DNA of 64,000 nt from Campylobacter ureolyticus (GTDB lineage Bacteria > Campylobacterota > Campylobacteria > Campylobacterales > Campylobacteraceae). The stretch lies in the NCBI RefSeq assembly GCF_013372225.1, contig NZ_CP053832.1:1240001-1304000 (forward strand). The letters are read 5' to 3'. The notes beneath the pieces were generated by a model. It worked only from the letters and a program-made list of their open reading frames with translations, had not been told where the DNA came from and ran no database searches. The position numbers were made by a program, and so were the translations under genes. Of the stretch, positions 19,331-27,579 are shown one piece after another (within the stretch, counting starts at the first letter, position 1; each line of letters opens with the position of its first letter).

Positions 19331-21874
19331 TTATCTCCAATACTAGAAAAAACTAAATTTAGCTTAGATGAAGATAGCATACTAAAAGAGAACTTATCTA
19401 TAAAAAGCCAATCTAATACGCCTCTTAAATTTGAAATATTGTCTAATCCAAACAATGCGTCATTAACTATTGATAAAAATGGGGCTTTAAGCTTTATACC
19501 AAATTCTAACTTTAATGGAAGCGATAGTGCGATTATAAAAATAACTGATGAGTTTGGATTTAGCACTACAAAAGAGCTAAGCTTTGATATAAATCCTATA
19601 AATGACGCTCCTGTATTTGATTCTACGAGAACAAACTATACTTTACAAGATATAAGAGAAATCAGTGGTGTTTTAAAAGCAAGTGATATAGATAGTAGCA
19701 CTCTAACCTACAAAGTAGTTTCTAATCCAACAAATGGAAGCATGATTCTTAATAAAGACGGAGCTTTTACATACAAGCCAAATGCTTTTTATATAGGAGA
19801 AGATAAGGTCATAGTAGAAGTAAGCGATGGAGAGTTATCTAGTGTAAAAGAGTTAATCTTTAACTCAGTAATCTCAGCTCCAATAATTGATTCTACTAAA
19901 TTTAAATTTAATGAAGACACAGTTTTTAACAACTCTTTAAAAATCATAAATCCAAGTAATTCAAAGCTAACCTATGAGCTAGTAGGAGATGGATTAAATA
20001 GTTCAGTCTTTTTAAAAGATGATGGAAACTTTATGATAACTCCAAATTTAAACTATAATGGAGAAGATTTTATAACTATAAAAGTAACTAATGAGTATGG
20101 ATTAAGCGATATAAAAACTATTGCTTTAAATATACTTCCTGTAAATGATGCTCCATCAATCACAAATAAAGATGAAAGTAACTTTATCTTAGAAGATGTA
20201 AGATATCAAACAGGTCAAATCATAGCAAGTGATGTTGATAATGATAAGTTGTCTTATAGGGTAGTAAAGCATCCTAGTAATGGAAAATTAAATTTAGATA
20301 ATAATACTGGAAAGTGGAGTTATGAACTTATTAGTAAAGAATCAAGTAGTGCTATAATTGAAGTTAGTGATTTACATGGTGCAAAAGACACTATAACTTT
20401 AAATTTTAGCTCCAAAATTTCAGCTCCAACAATCATTACCGATACTTTTAAATTTGATGAAGATACTACTTTAAGTGGAAATCTATCTTATGTTAATAAT
20501 ATAGGTGGAGATGTTAAATTTGAATTAATTAATAATCCTAAAAACTCTAAAATAACCCTAGATAATTCTGGTAAATACACTATAACACCAAATGCAAACT
20601 TTAACGGAAATGACAGTATAAAAGTAAAAGTTACTAATGAGTTTGGACTTAGCTTTGAAAAATTTATAAATATAAACATAAATCCTATAAATGATGCTCC
20701 AGAGTTTAAAGAAAGCATTTCTAGTTATGAATTAACTAATACAGATAAAGTTACAGCAAATTTAGAAGCGTTTGATATAGACTCTAATGATTTAATTTAT
20801 AAAGTTGTATCTAATCCAACAAATGGCTTTATTACAATCGATAAGAGTGGAAATTTCACCTATACTTCAAATAAAGGCTATAAAGGAAATGATAGTGTTA
20901 TAGTAGAAGTAAGTGATGGAGAATTATCTACTACAAAAGAGCTTAAGTTTAATATGAATGGCTATGAGTATAATAGTGGTAATTTAGAAATACCATCAAA
21001 TGACTTAATAGACACAACTCTTAAACTGCCAAATTTAAATGTTGAAGATATTAAATTTAATAGATCAAATAATGATTTAATTTTAACACAAAATAGTGGA
21101 AATATAACTATAAAAGATTATTTTACAAAAGGTGCAAAAACAATCGATACTTTAATCTTTAAAAACAATCAAACTATAAATATAGACAATACTAAATTAG
21201 TTTTACCAAACAAAAAGTCTTGGCAGATAAAACCTAGTGCAAATTTAAATAACTCTGGAATAATATTTAGTGATTTAGAAAACTCAATCTTAAATGGTAG
21301 CAACAAAGATGACATTATAATATCAACAGGAGATAAGTCTAAAATACACGCAAAAGATGGAAATGATACTATTATTTTAAATGGTAATAAAAATGAAGTC
21401 TATGGTAGTTCTAAAAATGATACTCTTATTTCTAATGGTAAAAATAACTTTTTAAAAGGTGAAAACGCAGATGATACCTACATCATAGGAAAAAATGCAA
21501 ATAATACCATCATAAGAGATAAAGAGTATGTAAATTTAATAGATGGAGGAAATGATACTTTAATACTAAATGATATAGATAAAAGTAGTGTAGAGTTTAA
21601 ACTAGGTGGAAGCTTTAATAAAGATCTAATTATTAATTATTCAAATAGCAATAGTAAAGACATTAAAACCCTAACTATTCAAAACCAAACTAATAAATAC
21701 TCTGCTATAGAAAATATTAATCTAGATGGCACAATGCTTGGTACTGAAACGATTAATAAAATCATACAAGATTTAAACTCATATAGCAATGATAGTGTAA
21801 TAAACCTAAATAGTCCTAATGATATGAAAAACAATCCTGATATTATGCAACTATATACTAATGGGTGGAATTAG
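16841..21874 (+). CDS. RTX1 segment 4: RTX modules 5-8, cadherin-like repeats and secretion end
   Basis: This is open throughout in the frame of segment 3; the first ATG is at 17918, so a start-based gene call would begin there (1318 residues). It carries four more RTX/haemolysin-related modules, then at 19330-20960 six domains of about 90 residues with INPINDAPVF-type joints, resembling tandem cadherin-like adhesin domains. A short RTX region (NGSNKDDIII...HAKDGNDTI) follows, and then a C-terminal part that is almost identical to that of RTX2. That shared tail is the likely type I secretion signal. No start with a good ribosome-binding site was seen, so without slippage this part may be silent. 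Confidence 0.75.
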   Translation, partial: AIKKIEFSDGKTLNLKDILDLSLNGANDNNDTLKVITNDNFIVNAKGGDDKITLNGGNDYIDAGSGNDTVNAGSGNDIIIGGSGNDSLNGGSGSDTYKFARGFGKDLIINTINQGEIETIEFIDDIKLSELKFSKKNLDLVVGFKDDTITDSITIKDFYKPPYNSGINRVKFSDSTILNLKDINDLVLNSNSNDLAVNTNHNYTINSNIKDVTITTLGGNDDITSTGNSYIDSGAGDDSIITKAGKDTIKAGSGRDYINSGDGDDYIDAGNGDDILVGGSGNDTLIGGLGSDTYEFSGNFGNDIIINEDEKNTTDKIKFSDDTKASDLKFYQDDNKNLIISKGKNSITIKGFYSFNKDNMPNSVIDQIQFNDGSYLNLKEINALALLSSDDSNNYLSVVTNDGYEVNAKGGDDFISTLGRDDKILSGSGSDKIYSGAGNDYIDAGDGNDIIDAGSGNDILIGGKGDDTLIGGSGSDTYIFDKEFGDDLIIDGDKDVIKFSSFTKKDISFKANKDDLVINTSDNSSIRVKNFYKNTTIGKIEFSDGSFIKASEILNLSLLKESQGDDIIHMLGDDDYTINSLGGDDDIITNSGNDYIDGGSGNDSIKSGAGDDTIIGGSGNDVLSGEAGNDTYIFHSNFGNDTIINKDSSNTTTDTIWFKEHSLKDLEFIYKESSGNLTIKDSSNNSIVIKDFKNDPIDKFIFKDNTTIFKEDIANIATIIGNDDKVFVNGYTNAGFGNDTYKISLSSNGGVIKDLFTLFGTSVESGNDTIEFSDDVKNINYSKDKNSLIINADGGFKLTIKDYFTKNSSIENVKFSDGRISSFKDEINPFLSPILEKTKFSLDEDSILKENLSIKSQSNTPLKFEILSNPNNASLTIDKNGALSFIPNSNFNGSDSAIIKITDEFGFSTTKELSFDINPINDAPVFDSTRTNYTLQDIREISGVLKASDIDSSTLTYKVVSNPTNGSMILNKDGAFTYKPNAFYIGEDKVIVEVSDGELSSVKELIFNSVISAPIIDSTKFKFNEDTVFNNSLKIINPSNSKLTYELVGDGLNSSVFLKDDGNFMITPNLNYNGEDFITIKVTNEYGLSDIKTIALNILPVNDAPSITNKDESNFILEDVRYQTGQIIASDVDNDKLSYRVVKHPSNGKLNLDNNTGKWSYELISKESSSAIIEVSDLHGAKDTITLNFSSKISAPTIITDTFKFDEDTTLSGNLSYVNNIGGDVKFELINNPKNSKITLDNSGKYTITPNANFNGNDSIKVKVTNEFGLSFEKFINININPINDAPEFKESISSYELTNTDKVTANLEAFDIDSNDLIYKVVSNPTNGFITIDKSGNFTYTSNKGYKGNDSVIVEVSDGELSTTKELKFNMNGYEYNSGNLEIPSNDLIDTTLKLPNLNVEDIKFNRSNNDLILTQNSGNITIKDYFTKGAKTIDTLIFKNNQTINIDNTKLVLPNKKSWQIKPSANLNNSGIIFSDLENSILNGSNKDDIIISTGDKSKIHAKDGNDTIILNGNKNEVYGSSKNDTLISNGKNNFLKGENADDTYIIGKNANNTIIRDKEYVNLIDGGNDTLILNDIDKSSVEFKLGGSFNKDLIINYSNSNSKDIKTLTIQNQTNKYSAIENINLDGTMLGTETINKIIQDLNSYSNDSVINLNSPNDMKNNPDIMQLYTNGWN
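19330..20960 (+). repeat. Three tandem copies of a cadherin-like di-domain
   Basis: Period about 545 bp. Each copy has one domain starting with a FxEDxxL-type strand and ending NPINDAP (or LPVNDAP), followed by a second with ASDIDSxxLxYKVVxxPTNG and VEVSDGEL. The joints lie near 19600, 20145 and 20690. Confidence 0.75.
21470..21784 (+). repeat. Shared C-terminal coding repeat, RTX1 copy
   Basis: 315 bp nearly identical to 27058-27372; I saw two differing bases. It encodes the last 100 or so conserved residues (IIGKNANNTIIRDKEYVNLI... to IIQDLNSY) of both RTX proteins; the final 30 residues then diverge. Confidence 0.93.
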
Positions 21875-21880
21875 TTAAAA

Positions 21881-21915
21881 TATAACCATACTAGCTAGAT
21901 GCTGGTGTGGTTATA
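21881..21915 (+). terminator. Hairpin behind the giant RTX gene
   Basis: A 15-bp stem (TATAACCATACTAGC with GCTGGTGTGGTTATA, two G-T pairs) encloses a TAGAT loop, 7 bp after the RTX1 stop. No T-run follows, so it is either a weak terminator or an mRNA-stabilising hairpin. Confidence 0.6.
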
Positions 21916-22072
21916 TAGATAAAATCAGTAAGTACTCATAAAAAAGCATAAACCAAACTACGCAAATCTTTAACTGATAAATTAAATCTTTAAACATAAA
22001 TTTAGCAAAACACAAATTTAAACAATATCATAAACTCTATAGAGTTTAAATATTATAAATCTACATAACTAT

Positions 22073-22364
22073 AAATTTTAAATAAATCTATAATTTTAAT
22101 AATCTAACTAAATTTTAAGTATAGTAAAAGTATAATTTTGAAATCAGTTATTAAAAAGGCAAATCTATGAAAGCTATAAAAATCATCTTTGTTTTATTTT
22201 TAACTATAACTATCTTTTGTATTTTATTTATAAGAATCGTGCCTGATTATTCAAATAAATATGGCTTTGAAATAGTATCTATTAATGACTATAAAAAATA
22301 TAAACAGGGATATTGTTTAAAAGAAGATAGGATTTTAAGTAAAGATGAGCTTTATAAAAGAGCT
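22073..22364 (+). repeat. Duplicated promoter plus 5' coding region, gene A copy
   Basis: Matches 23179-23474. Upstream DNA is similar and the coding part around 22220-22364 is almost identical (two differences seen from the transmembrane segment to KDELYKRA). After this point genes A and B diverge sharply. Confidence 0.85.
22131..22136 (+). promoter_or_regulatory. Candidate -10 box of gene A
   Basis: TATAAT lies 30 bp before the ATG; the equivalent position upstream of gene B is CATAAT (23241-23246) within otherwise similar DNA. Confidence 0.5.
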
Positions 22365-22994
22365 ACAATGGATTATTTTAATAAAGATGAAATTATAAAA
22401 ATAAGAATTCAAAAAGGATATTGCGAAAGGGTTGACAGCATATATGGATTTTGTGATGATAAAAATATAGAAAAAATTGGATTTTACAAAATTGAAGGAT
22501 TTACAAAAGACAATATAGTTGATATATTTAAACAACAATATGAAAAATTTATACATCAAAAGAATTCTTTTAACAATAATTATTTCTATTTTTTTTCAGA
22601 AGCCTTTAATACAAAAAAATTGGAAATAAACAAGTTGGAATTAGATATTGACTTACAAAAAAATACAGCAGGACCAAATATTTACATGTTGCTATTTGAT
22701 GGTTCTTCATATTATATTTATATCAATAAAATCGAATCGTTCTATTTTTATGAAAATGGAGATTTTATAAATATATCGGCTAATCCACTAATAGGACCTA
22801 TATATGGGATTAATGACAGTAATGGTGACACATTTTCAAGTAAGTTTGAAAAATACTTCAAGGAGTTTAAGAATAAGAAATATTTTAATAAATTGTACGA
22901 ATATGATTACACTGTTGATAATTGTGGCTTTACCAATATAGATATAAATAAAAGGGTAAAAGTTGGTATTAATGCGTCACTCAAAGGTGGCTAA
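22167..22994 (+). CDS. Membrane-anchored partner-like protein A of the RTX locus
   Basis: 275 residues with no named family that I recognise. A short basic N-terminus and one membrane helix (about 5-23) are followed by the block RIVPDYSNKYGFEIVSINDY and then KKYKQGYCLKEDR, shared with genes B and C. The middle is variable, and the end again has a common cysteine motif (DNCGFTNIDI). The topology suggests an inner-membrane anchor with a periplasmic domain. The ATG has AAAAAGG upstream. It is followed 45 bp later by a 46-codon stub of an RTX gene, the same arrangement as gene B has with a complete RTX gene. By position I infer an immunity- or accessory-type partner; this is not demonstrated. Confidence 0.82.
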   Translation: MKAIKIIFVLFLTITIFCILFIRIVPDYSNKYGFEIVSINDYKKYKQGYCLKEDRILSKDELYKRATMDYFNKDEIIKIRIQKGYCERVDSIYGFCDDKNIEKIGFYKIEGFTKDNIVDIFKQQYEKFIHQKNSFNNNYFYFFSEAFNTKKLEINKLELDIDLQKNTAGPNIYMLLFDGSSYYIYINKIESFYFYENGDFINISANPLIGPIYGINDSNGDTFSSKFEKYFKEFKNKKYFNKLYEYDYTVDNCGFTNIDINKRVKVGINASLKGG

Positions 22995-23133
22995 AAGCCT
23001 AGTAAATTTTAAGAATTAATTTAACACAAAGGATTTAAAATGATAGAGAAAAAAGTTTTAGAAGATATTGTAAATGAGTATCTTTGGGGTCAAAGTAAAG
23101 CACCTAGTAGTAGTGAGTTAGCAGATAATAAAT
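22986..23133 (+). repeat. Gene-A/RTX junction repeat, stub copy
   Basis: Matches 24075-24223: both contain GGTGGCTAAAAGCCTAG at the partner-gene stop, the AAAGGATTTAAA ribosome-binding site and the first 30 or so RTX codons. It shows that the stub derives from an RTX2-type gene. Confidence 0.88.
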
Positions 23134-23180
23134 TTACAGACAGAGATAAAAATATTACCCTTAAAATTTTAAACCAATAA
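23040..23180 (+). pseudogene. 46-codon 5' stub of an RTX2-type gene
   Basis: Reads MIEKKVLEDIVNEYLWGQSK and on to KNITLKILNQ, then TAA. The first 40 or so residues match the start of RTX2 (MIEKKVLEDIINEYLWGQNK) before the frame closes. It keeps the AAAGGATTTAAA ribosome-binding site. I read it as what remains after the body of an RTX gene was lost, leaving partner gene A orphaned. A functional short peptide is possible but less likely. Confidence 0.85.
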
Positions 23181-23474
23181 ATTTTTAAATAAATCTATAA
23201 ATTTAATAAAGATTTAACTAAATTTTAAGTATAACAAAAGCATAATTTTTAAATCAATTATTTAGAAAGGATAGTTATGAAAATTTTAAAGATAACTTCA
23301 ATACTACTTTTACTCATAATTATCTTTTGCATTTTATTTATAAGAATTGTGCCTGATTATTCAAACAAATATGGCTTTGAAATAGTATCTATTAATGACT
23401 ATAAAAAATATAAACAGGGATATTGTTTAAAAGAAGATAGGATTTTAAGTAAAGATGAGCTTTATAAAAGAGCT
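23179..23474 (+). repeat. Duplicated promoter plus 5' coding region, gene B copy
   Basis: Second copy of the 22073-22364 unit. It starts at the end of the RTX stub, so the cassette boundary lies exactly between stub and partner gene. Confidence 0.85.
23241..23246 (+). promoter_or_regulatory. Candidate -10 box of gene B and RTX2
   Basis: CATAAT lies 30 bp before the gene B start, in DNA homologous to the TATAAT region of gene A; it probably serves gene B and RTX2 together. Confidence 0.45.
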
Positions 23475-24083
23475 ATTTTGAATTATTTAAAAAGCGATTT
23501 AGTCATAAAGAAAAAATCAGAGCAAGTCTATTGTCAAAAATTAAGTTGGGTAACGCCAGGTGCTTGTAAAGATAGCAACATAGAAAAAATTGGTTATTAT
23601 TCTATGGATGGCTATAGCAATGATAATATATTTGAGAAATTTAGCAAATACTATAATAATAACAACTATTCTAAACCATATGATGATAAGAGATACTTTT
23701 TTTTAAATATATTTAATGCCAAACTATACCAAATTTCAGATAATGATATTGTGATTGATTCAAAGAGTAATACTGCTGGATTTAAAACTCCAAAATTATT
23801 TTATATTGGAAATTTTGATTATAGATTATATTTAAACGAATCATTTGTATTTTTTAATGATGGAAGTTTTGGAAGCAAGTATATTTATTTATCAAATACA
23901 ATGTTAAATAATAATTTATATTCTAAATTTAAAAAAGAGATAGAAGACTTTAATTTTTATAAGGGTAATAAAAACACTAAAGGTCATTTATGGCTGATAG
24001 ATAATTGTGGGAAAAGCAATATTGAGATAAAGATTGATGATACTGTTAAGCGTATAGTAGATATAATGGTTAATGGTGGCTAA
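23277..24083 (+). CDS. Membrane-anchored partner-like protein B, upstream of RTX2
   Basis: 268 residues, paralogue of gene A. The N-terminal membrane helix and the next 45 residues are virtually identical to A; the central 150 residues differ; a CG-x-x-NIEI motif near the C-terminus is retained (DNCGKSNIEI). The start has AGAAAGG upstream. The complete RTX2 gene begins 46 bp after its stop, so the two form a transcription unit. A conserved anchor with a variable core fits a protein that must match a variable partner, such as an immunity protein or a substrate-specific accessory. Function is otherwise unknown. Confidence 0.83.
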   Translation: MKILKITSILLLLIIIFCILFIRIVPDYSNKYGFEIVSINDYKKYKQGYCLKEDRILSKDELYKRAILNYLKSDLVIKKKSEQVYCQKLSWVTPGACKDSNIEKIGYYSMDGYSNDNIFEKFSKYYNNNNYSKPYDDKRYFFLNIFNAKLYQISDNDIVIDSKSNTAGFKTPKLFYIGNFDYRLYLNESFVFFNDGSFGSKYIYLSNTMLNNNLYSKFKKEIEDFNFYKGNKNTKGHLWLIDNCGKSNIEIKIDDTVKRIVDIMVNGG

Positions 24084-24223
24084 AAGCCTAGCAAATTTAA
24101 AACATCAAATTCAACACAAAGGATTTAAAATGATAGAGAAAAAAGTTTTAGAAGATATTATAAATGAGTATCTTTGGGGTCAAAATAAAACACCTAGTAG
24201 TAGTGAGTTGCCAGATAATAAAT
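24075..24223 (+). repeat. Gene-B/RTX2 junction repeat
   Basis: Second copy of 22986-23133, here leading into a complete RTX gene. Confidence 0.88.
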
Positions 24224-27200
24224 GGATAAGAGATAAAAATTCTAAAAATATAACTATTAATATTGATACTTCATCATTAATTAATAGTGCTAAGAATTTA
24301 GTAAATTTAAAAGATTTTGCAATATTTAAAACATTTTTTAGTGGAAAAACAAGAGATGGAAATATGCTAAATCCTACAATACTTAGTTCTGATGTAGAAA
24401 TAGATAAAAACGGAAATTATATACTTACTCAAAATCAGTTTGCAGATTTGTTTTATGATGGCTATGAAGATATTAATAGTGCTAAAAACCCTCTAAGAAG
24501 CATAACCTTTTATAATCGTGGTTTAGATGACCCTGACTTTGCAAGAAGGGCTTTTATATTTGGTAGCACTACTTTAGGAATTGATACAGATAATATAAGA
24601 TATGTCCTAGATAAAAATTTAAATCCTATAGAAGTTAGAAACGCTAGAATAAAGCTAAATCCTAAGCAAGATGATAGGATTGGTGATAACTTTGATTTTT
24701 TCAGTAATGATGGCATAGCAAGTCTAGTAAACCCAACTTTAGCAAATATCATAGACCCTTCAAGGATAGGTAGAACTGTTAATATGAAATTTGATATTGA
24801 AGATATTAAGGCAGATACTGTAAATTTTGGAACTGTGTCTAAAGCTAGATATGATTCTATGTTTGATTATGATAACATAGCAAAAGAGATACTAGGTGAG
24901 TCTTTTTTAGATTATTTAAACCCAACACTTACAATAATTAAAGCATCTGCACTTTCGGCATACTTAGTAAAAATCACAATTTCTGCGGTTAAAAATATCT
25001 ATAAAGAATTTAAAAACAACATAGTAAATTTAGATTCTATTAAATACATTGATGAAAATGGCAAATTTGTAATGTATGATGGCAGTGGTGATGGTAAGCT
25101 TAATGGAACTATTCTTGATGATGGTTTTGATTTAAGTAAAGATATAAAAGTTACTGATATTTTTTCTCAAAACTCAATATACAATATAGCTTCAGTAATT
25201 GTTGATGGAATTTTAGTAAATTATGCTTCTATTAAATTATCAAAAGAGACTATTATTTCTAATGTAATTAATGGAGTTGTTAGTGCATTTAGTTCAGGTG
25301 AGTTTGATGGTGGCAATATAAATCCCCATAAAGATAAACTTAAAAACGGAATAACCTACATAGGTGGAAAAGGCTCAGATACAATTATAGGCACTGAATT
25401 TGATGATATTTTATATTCAAACGATAAATCATTAAAAGATGACAACTCACCAGATATCCTAAAAGGTGGAGATGGTTATGACACCTACTACGCTAACGAC
25501 AAAGACATTATAACAGATAGCGATGGAAAAGGAGAGGTTTATTTTAATAATACACAACTTATTGGAGGTATACTTGATAAAGATAAAAGCTCTAATTCTA
25601 TAAAAGTTTATCTAAGCGAAGATAAAAATATAGAGTATCATCTAGATGAAAACAGCAAAGTCCTAAAAGTAATTGATAAAAATAACAATAATGCAGAACT
25701 TACTATAAATAACTTTAATAAAGAAGAAAAAAGCTTAAATATAAACCTAGCTGATAATCTTGGTAAAGAAGTAGCTATAGTAATAGATACAACTGGATCT
25801 ATGTGGGATGATATAGAAACTACAAAATCTAAAGCTTTAACTATCGCTAAAAATATATTTAGAGAAAACAGCTCTAAAGATTTAGCACAATCAAACACTT
25901 TTTCTAAAATTTCAATTGTTACTTTTAGTGATAACAACATAAAAACCATAGGAACTTATTACAACTACAACTCTTTTCAATCAGGCATTAATAGTATAAA
26001 TATTGAAAATGGTGGAACTGAGTATCATTGTGCTGCTATGATAGAGGGTATGAGTAACTTTACAAAAGATAATGGACTTGATAAACAGATATTTTTAATG
26101 ACTGATGAGAGTGGAGATGATAATCATAGAATGGACGAAGTTATAGATATGGCAAATAACTTTGGCAAAGAGATGACAACTTTTACAAGAATGATGAGTA
26201 GTTTTACTAACTCTAGTAAAATTATTTATGACAATAGTGTAAAGATAAATGTCATATCTATAAATAGTAATCTTTCTCATCTAAAAAGACTATCAGATGA
26301 AACAGGTGGTCTATTTTTGCAACCAAATAGCTTAAATGAGCTAGAAGATGCTTTATTTGATGCAAGTAACTTAGGTACAAACAAATCAGAAACCATAATA
26401 GGAAATAATAAAAACAATATCATTGAAGGTAAAGGTGGAGATGATATTTTACAAGGCAAAGAAGGAAGTGATACTTATATCTTTAAAGATAAATTTGATA
26501 AAGATATCATAATAGAAACAAATAAAAATAATATTGATAAAAACAAAATTGATTTATCAAGCTTTAGTATAAAAGATGCTAAATTTAAAGTAGATAATAA
26601 TGACTTAACTATAACTATCATTGATACAAAAAAAGATAGTTTTATAACTGCTTTAGATAAAATTTCTCATAATATTACTAAATTTCTAGATCTAAATTTC
26701 ACTGAGTTTAAAAATATAAATATTAAAGATAGTATAAAAGGCTCTATTACTATAAAAGAGTTTTTCAATAAAGATGAATTTAAAATTTCTACTATTAAAT
26801 TTAGTGATTACACAATAGATGAAACTACTTTAAATTCTTTATCAAAAAATAGAGTTGATAATATAGAAATTTTAAATAATAGTTTTATAAATCCATTTAA
26901 ATCAAATCTAATAATATCTAATGAAGATATAGTTAAAGCTACATTAAAAGATGATATAGTAGTGGCTAATAAAGATAATCAAACCATCATCTCAAATTTA
27001 GGTAACGACACCCTAATTACCAATAAAAATAACAACACCCTAATAGGTGGAAATGGAGATGATACCTACATAATAGGAAAAAATGCAAATAATACCATCA
27101 TAAGAGATAAAGAGTATGTAAATTTAATAGATGGAGGAAATGATACTTTAATACTAAATGATATAGATAAAAGTAGTGTAGAGTTTAAACTAGGTGGAAG

Positions 27201-27450
27201 CTTTAATAAAGATCTAATTATTAATTATTCAAATAGCAATAGTAAAGACATTAAAACCCTAACTATTCAAAACCAAACTAACAAATACTCTGCTATAGAA
27301 AATATTAATCTAGATGGCACAATGCTTGGTACTGAAACGATTAATAAAATCATACAAGATTTAAACTCATATGGCGATGATAAAGGATTAAGCTTAAATT
27401 TCAACAGTGAGTTTAAAAATAATGATATTATGCAGATATATAATGGTTAA
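24130..27450 (+). CDS. RTX2: RTX exoprotein with von Willebrand A domain
   Basis: 1106 residues. The ATG at 24130 is chosen because AAAGGATTTAAA precedes it; an upstream in-frame start at 24073 would overlap gene B. Residues 1-400 are unique (region 265-300 is hydrophobic). A short RTX block lies at about 408-460 (GGKGSDTIIGTEFDDIL, GGDGYDTYY). A segment shared with RTX1 (GEVYFNNTQLIGG) follows. A VWA domain at about 545-740 has a MIDAS-like VIDTTGSM and the later MTDESGDD. A second RTX cluster (about 755-785) and a haemolysin-related region come next, and then the tail shared with RTX1. Predicted to be secreted by a type I system and to bind calcium. No enzymatic toxin domain was recognised, so toxin versus adhesin is open. 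Confidence 0.88.
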   Translation: MIEKKVLEDIINEYLWGQNKTPSSSELPDNKWIRDKNSKNITINIDTSSLINSAKNLVNLKDFAIFKTFFSGKTRDGNMLNPTILSSDVEIDKNGNYILTQNQFADLFYDGYEDINSAKNPLRSITFYNRGLDDPDFARRAFIFGSTTLGIDTDNIRYVLDKNLNPIEVRNARIKLNPKQDDRIGDNFDFFSNDGIASLVNPTLANIIDPSRIGRTVNMKFDIEDIKADTVNFGTVSKARYDSMFDYDNIAKEILGESFLDYLNPTLTIIKASALSAYLVKITISAVKNIYKEFKNNIVNLDSIKYIDENGKFVMYDGSGDGKLNGTILDDGFDLSKDIKVTDIFSQNSIYNIASVIVDGILVNYASIKLSKETIISNVINGVVSAFSSGEFDGGNINPHKDKLKNGITYIGGKGSDTIIGTEFDDILYSNDKSLKDDNSPDILKGGDGYDTYYANDKDIITDSDGKGEVYFNNTQLIGGILDKDKSSNSIKVYLSEDKNIEYHLDENSKVLKVIDKNNNNAELTINNFNKEEKSLNINLADNLGKEVAIVIDTTGSMWDDIETTKSKALTIAKNIFRENSSKDLAQSNTFSKISIVTFSDNNIKTIGTYYNYNSFQSGINSINIENGGTEYHCAAMIEGMSNFTKDNGLDKQIFLMTDESGDDNHRMDEVIDMANNFGKEMTTFTRMMSSFTNSSKIIYDNSVKINVISINSNLSHLKRLSDETGGLFLQPNSLNELEDALFDASNLGTNKSETIIGNNKNNIIEGKGGDDILQGKEGSDTYIFKDKFDKDIIIETNKNNIDKNKIDLSSFSIKDAKFKVDNNDLTITIIDTKKDSFITALDKISHNITKFLDLNFTEFKNINIKDSIKGSITIKEFFNKDEFKISTIKFSDYTIDETTLNSLSKNRVDNIEILNNSFINPFKSNLIISNEDIVKATLKDDIVVANKDNQTIISNLGNDTLITNKNNNTLIGGNGDDTYIIGKNANNTIIRDKEYVNLIDGGNDTLILNDIDKSSVEFKLGGSFNKDLIINYSNSNSKDIKTLTIQNQTNKYSAIENINLDGTMLGTETINKIIQDLNSYGDDKGLSLNFNSEFKNNDIMQIYNG
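27058..27372 (+). repeat. Shared C-terminal coding repeat, RTX2 copy
   Basis: Near-identical to 21470-21784 at a constant offset of 5588 bp, with no gaps. Confidence 0.93.
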
Positions 27451-27466
27451 AGTATAAAATATACAT

Positions 27467-27486
27467 AAAGGGATATTATTTCCTTT
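27467..27486 (+). terminator. Possible weak terminator behind RTX2
   Basis: AAAGGGA pairs with TTTCCTTT over about 7 bp; short stem and no strong T-run. Confidence 0.35.
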
Positions 27487-27579
27487 AATGCTGGTTTAAG
27501 ATAAGTTACAATAGCTTAATTTTAAAGTAACTACAACAAATTTCACTAATTGAAAACTAGTATCAAACTTATGATGAAT

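Larger units (their letters stand above)
10239..21874 (+). pseudogene. Giant RTX-family exoprotein gene, broken by two frameshifts and one stop
   Basis: Removing one base near 13262 (T4 run) and one from the A8 run at about 16399-16406 yields a single frame of 3878 codons, interrupted only by a TAA at 16838-16840. Module order in the repaired protein is: unique N-terminal region 1-450; RTX repeat block 451-768; Calx-beta-like region about 870-1074; FrpC-type EF-hand/self-processing-like module about 1077-1254; linker to 1484; nine RTX plus haemolysin-related modules 1484-3030; six cadherin-like units 3031-3573; C-terminal RTX and secretion region to 3877. It is expected to be type I secreted and calcium-binding. 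AAAGGA precedes the ATG. Lesions may be true decay, slippage-based switching, or sequencing error. Confidence 0.82.

Noticed and set aside
24073-24129. Upstream start for RTX2 at 24073
   Set aside because: It overlaps the end of gene B and has no ribosome-binding site; the ATG at 24130 has AAAGGATTTAAA and matches the start of the stub at 23040.
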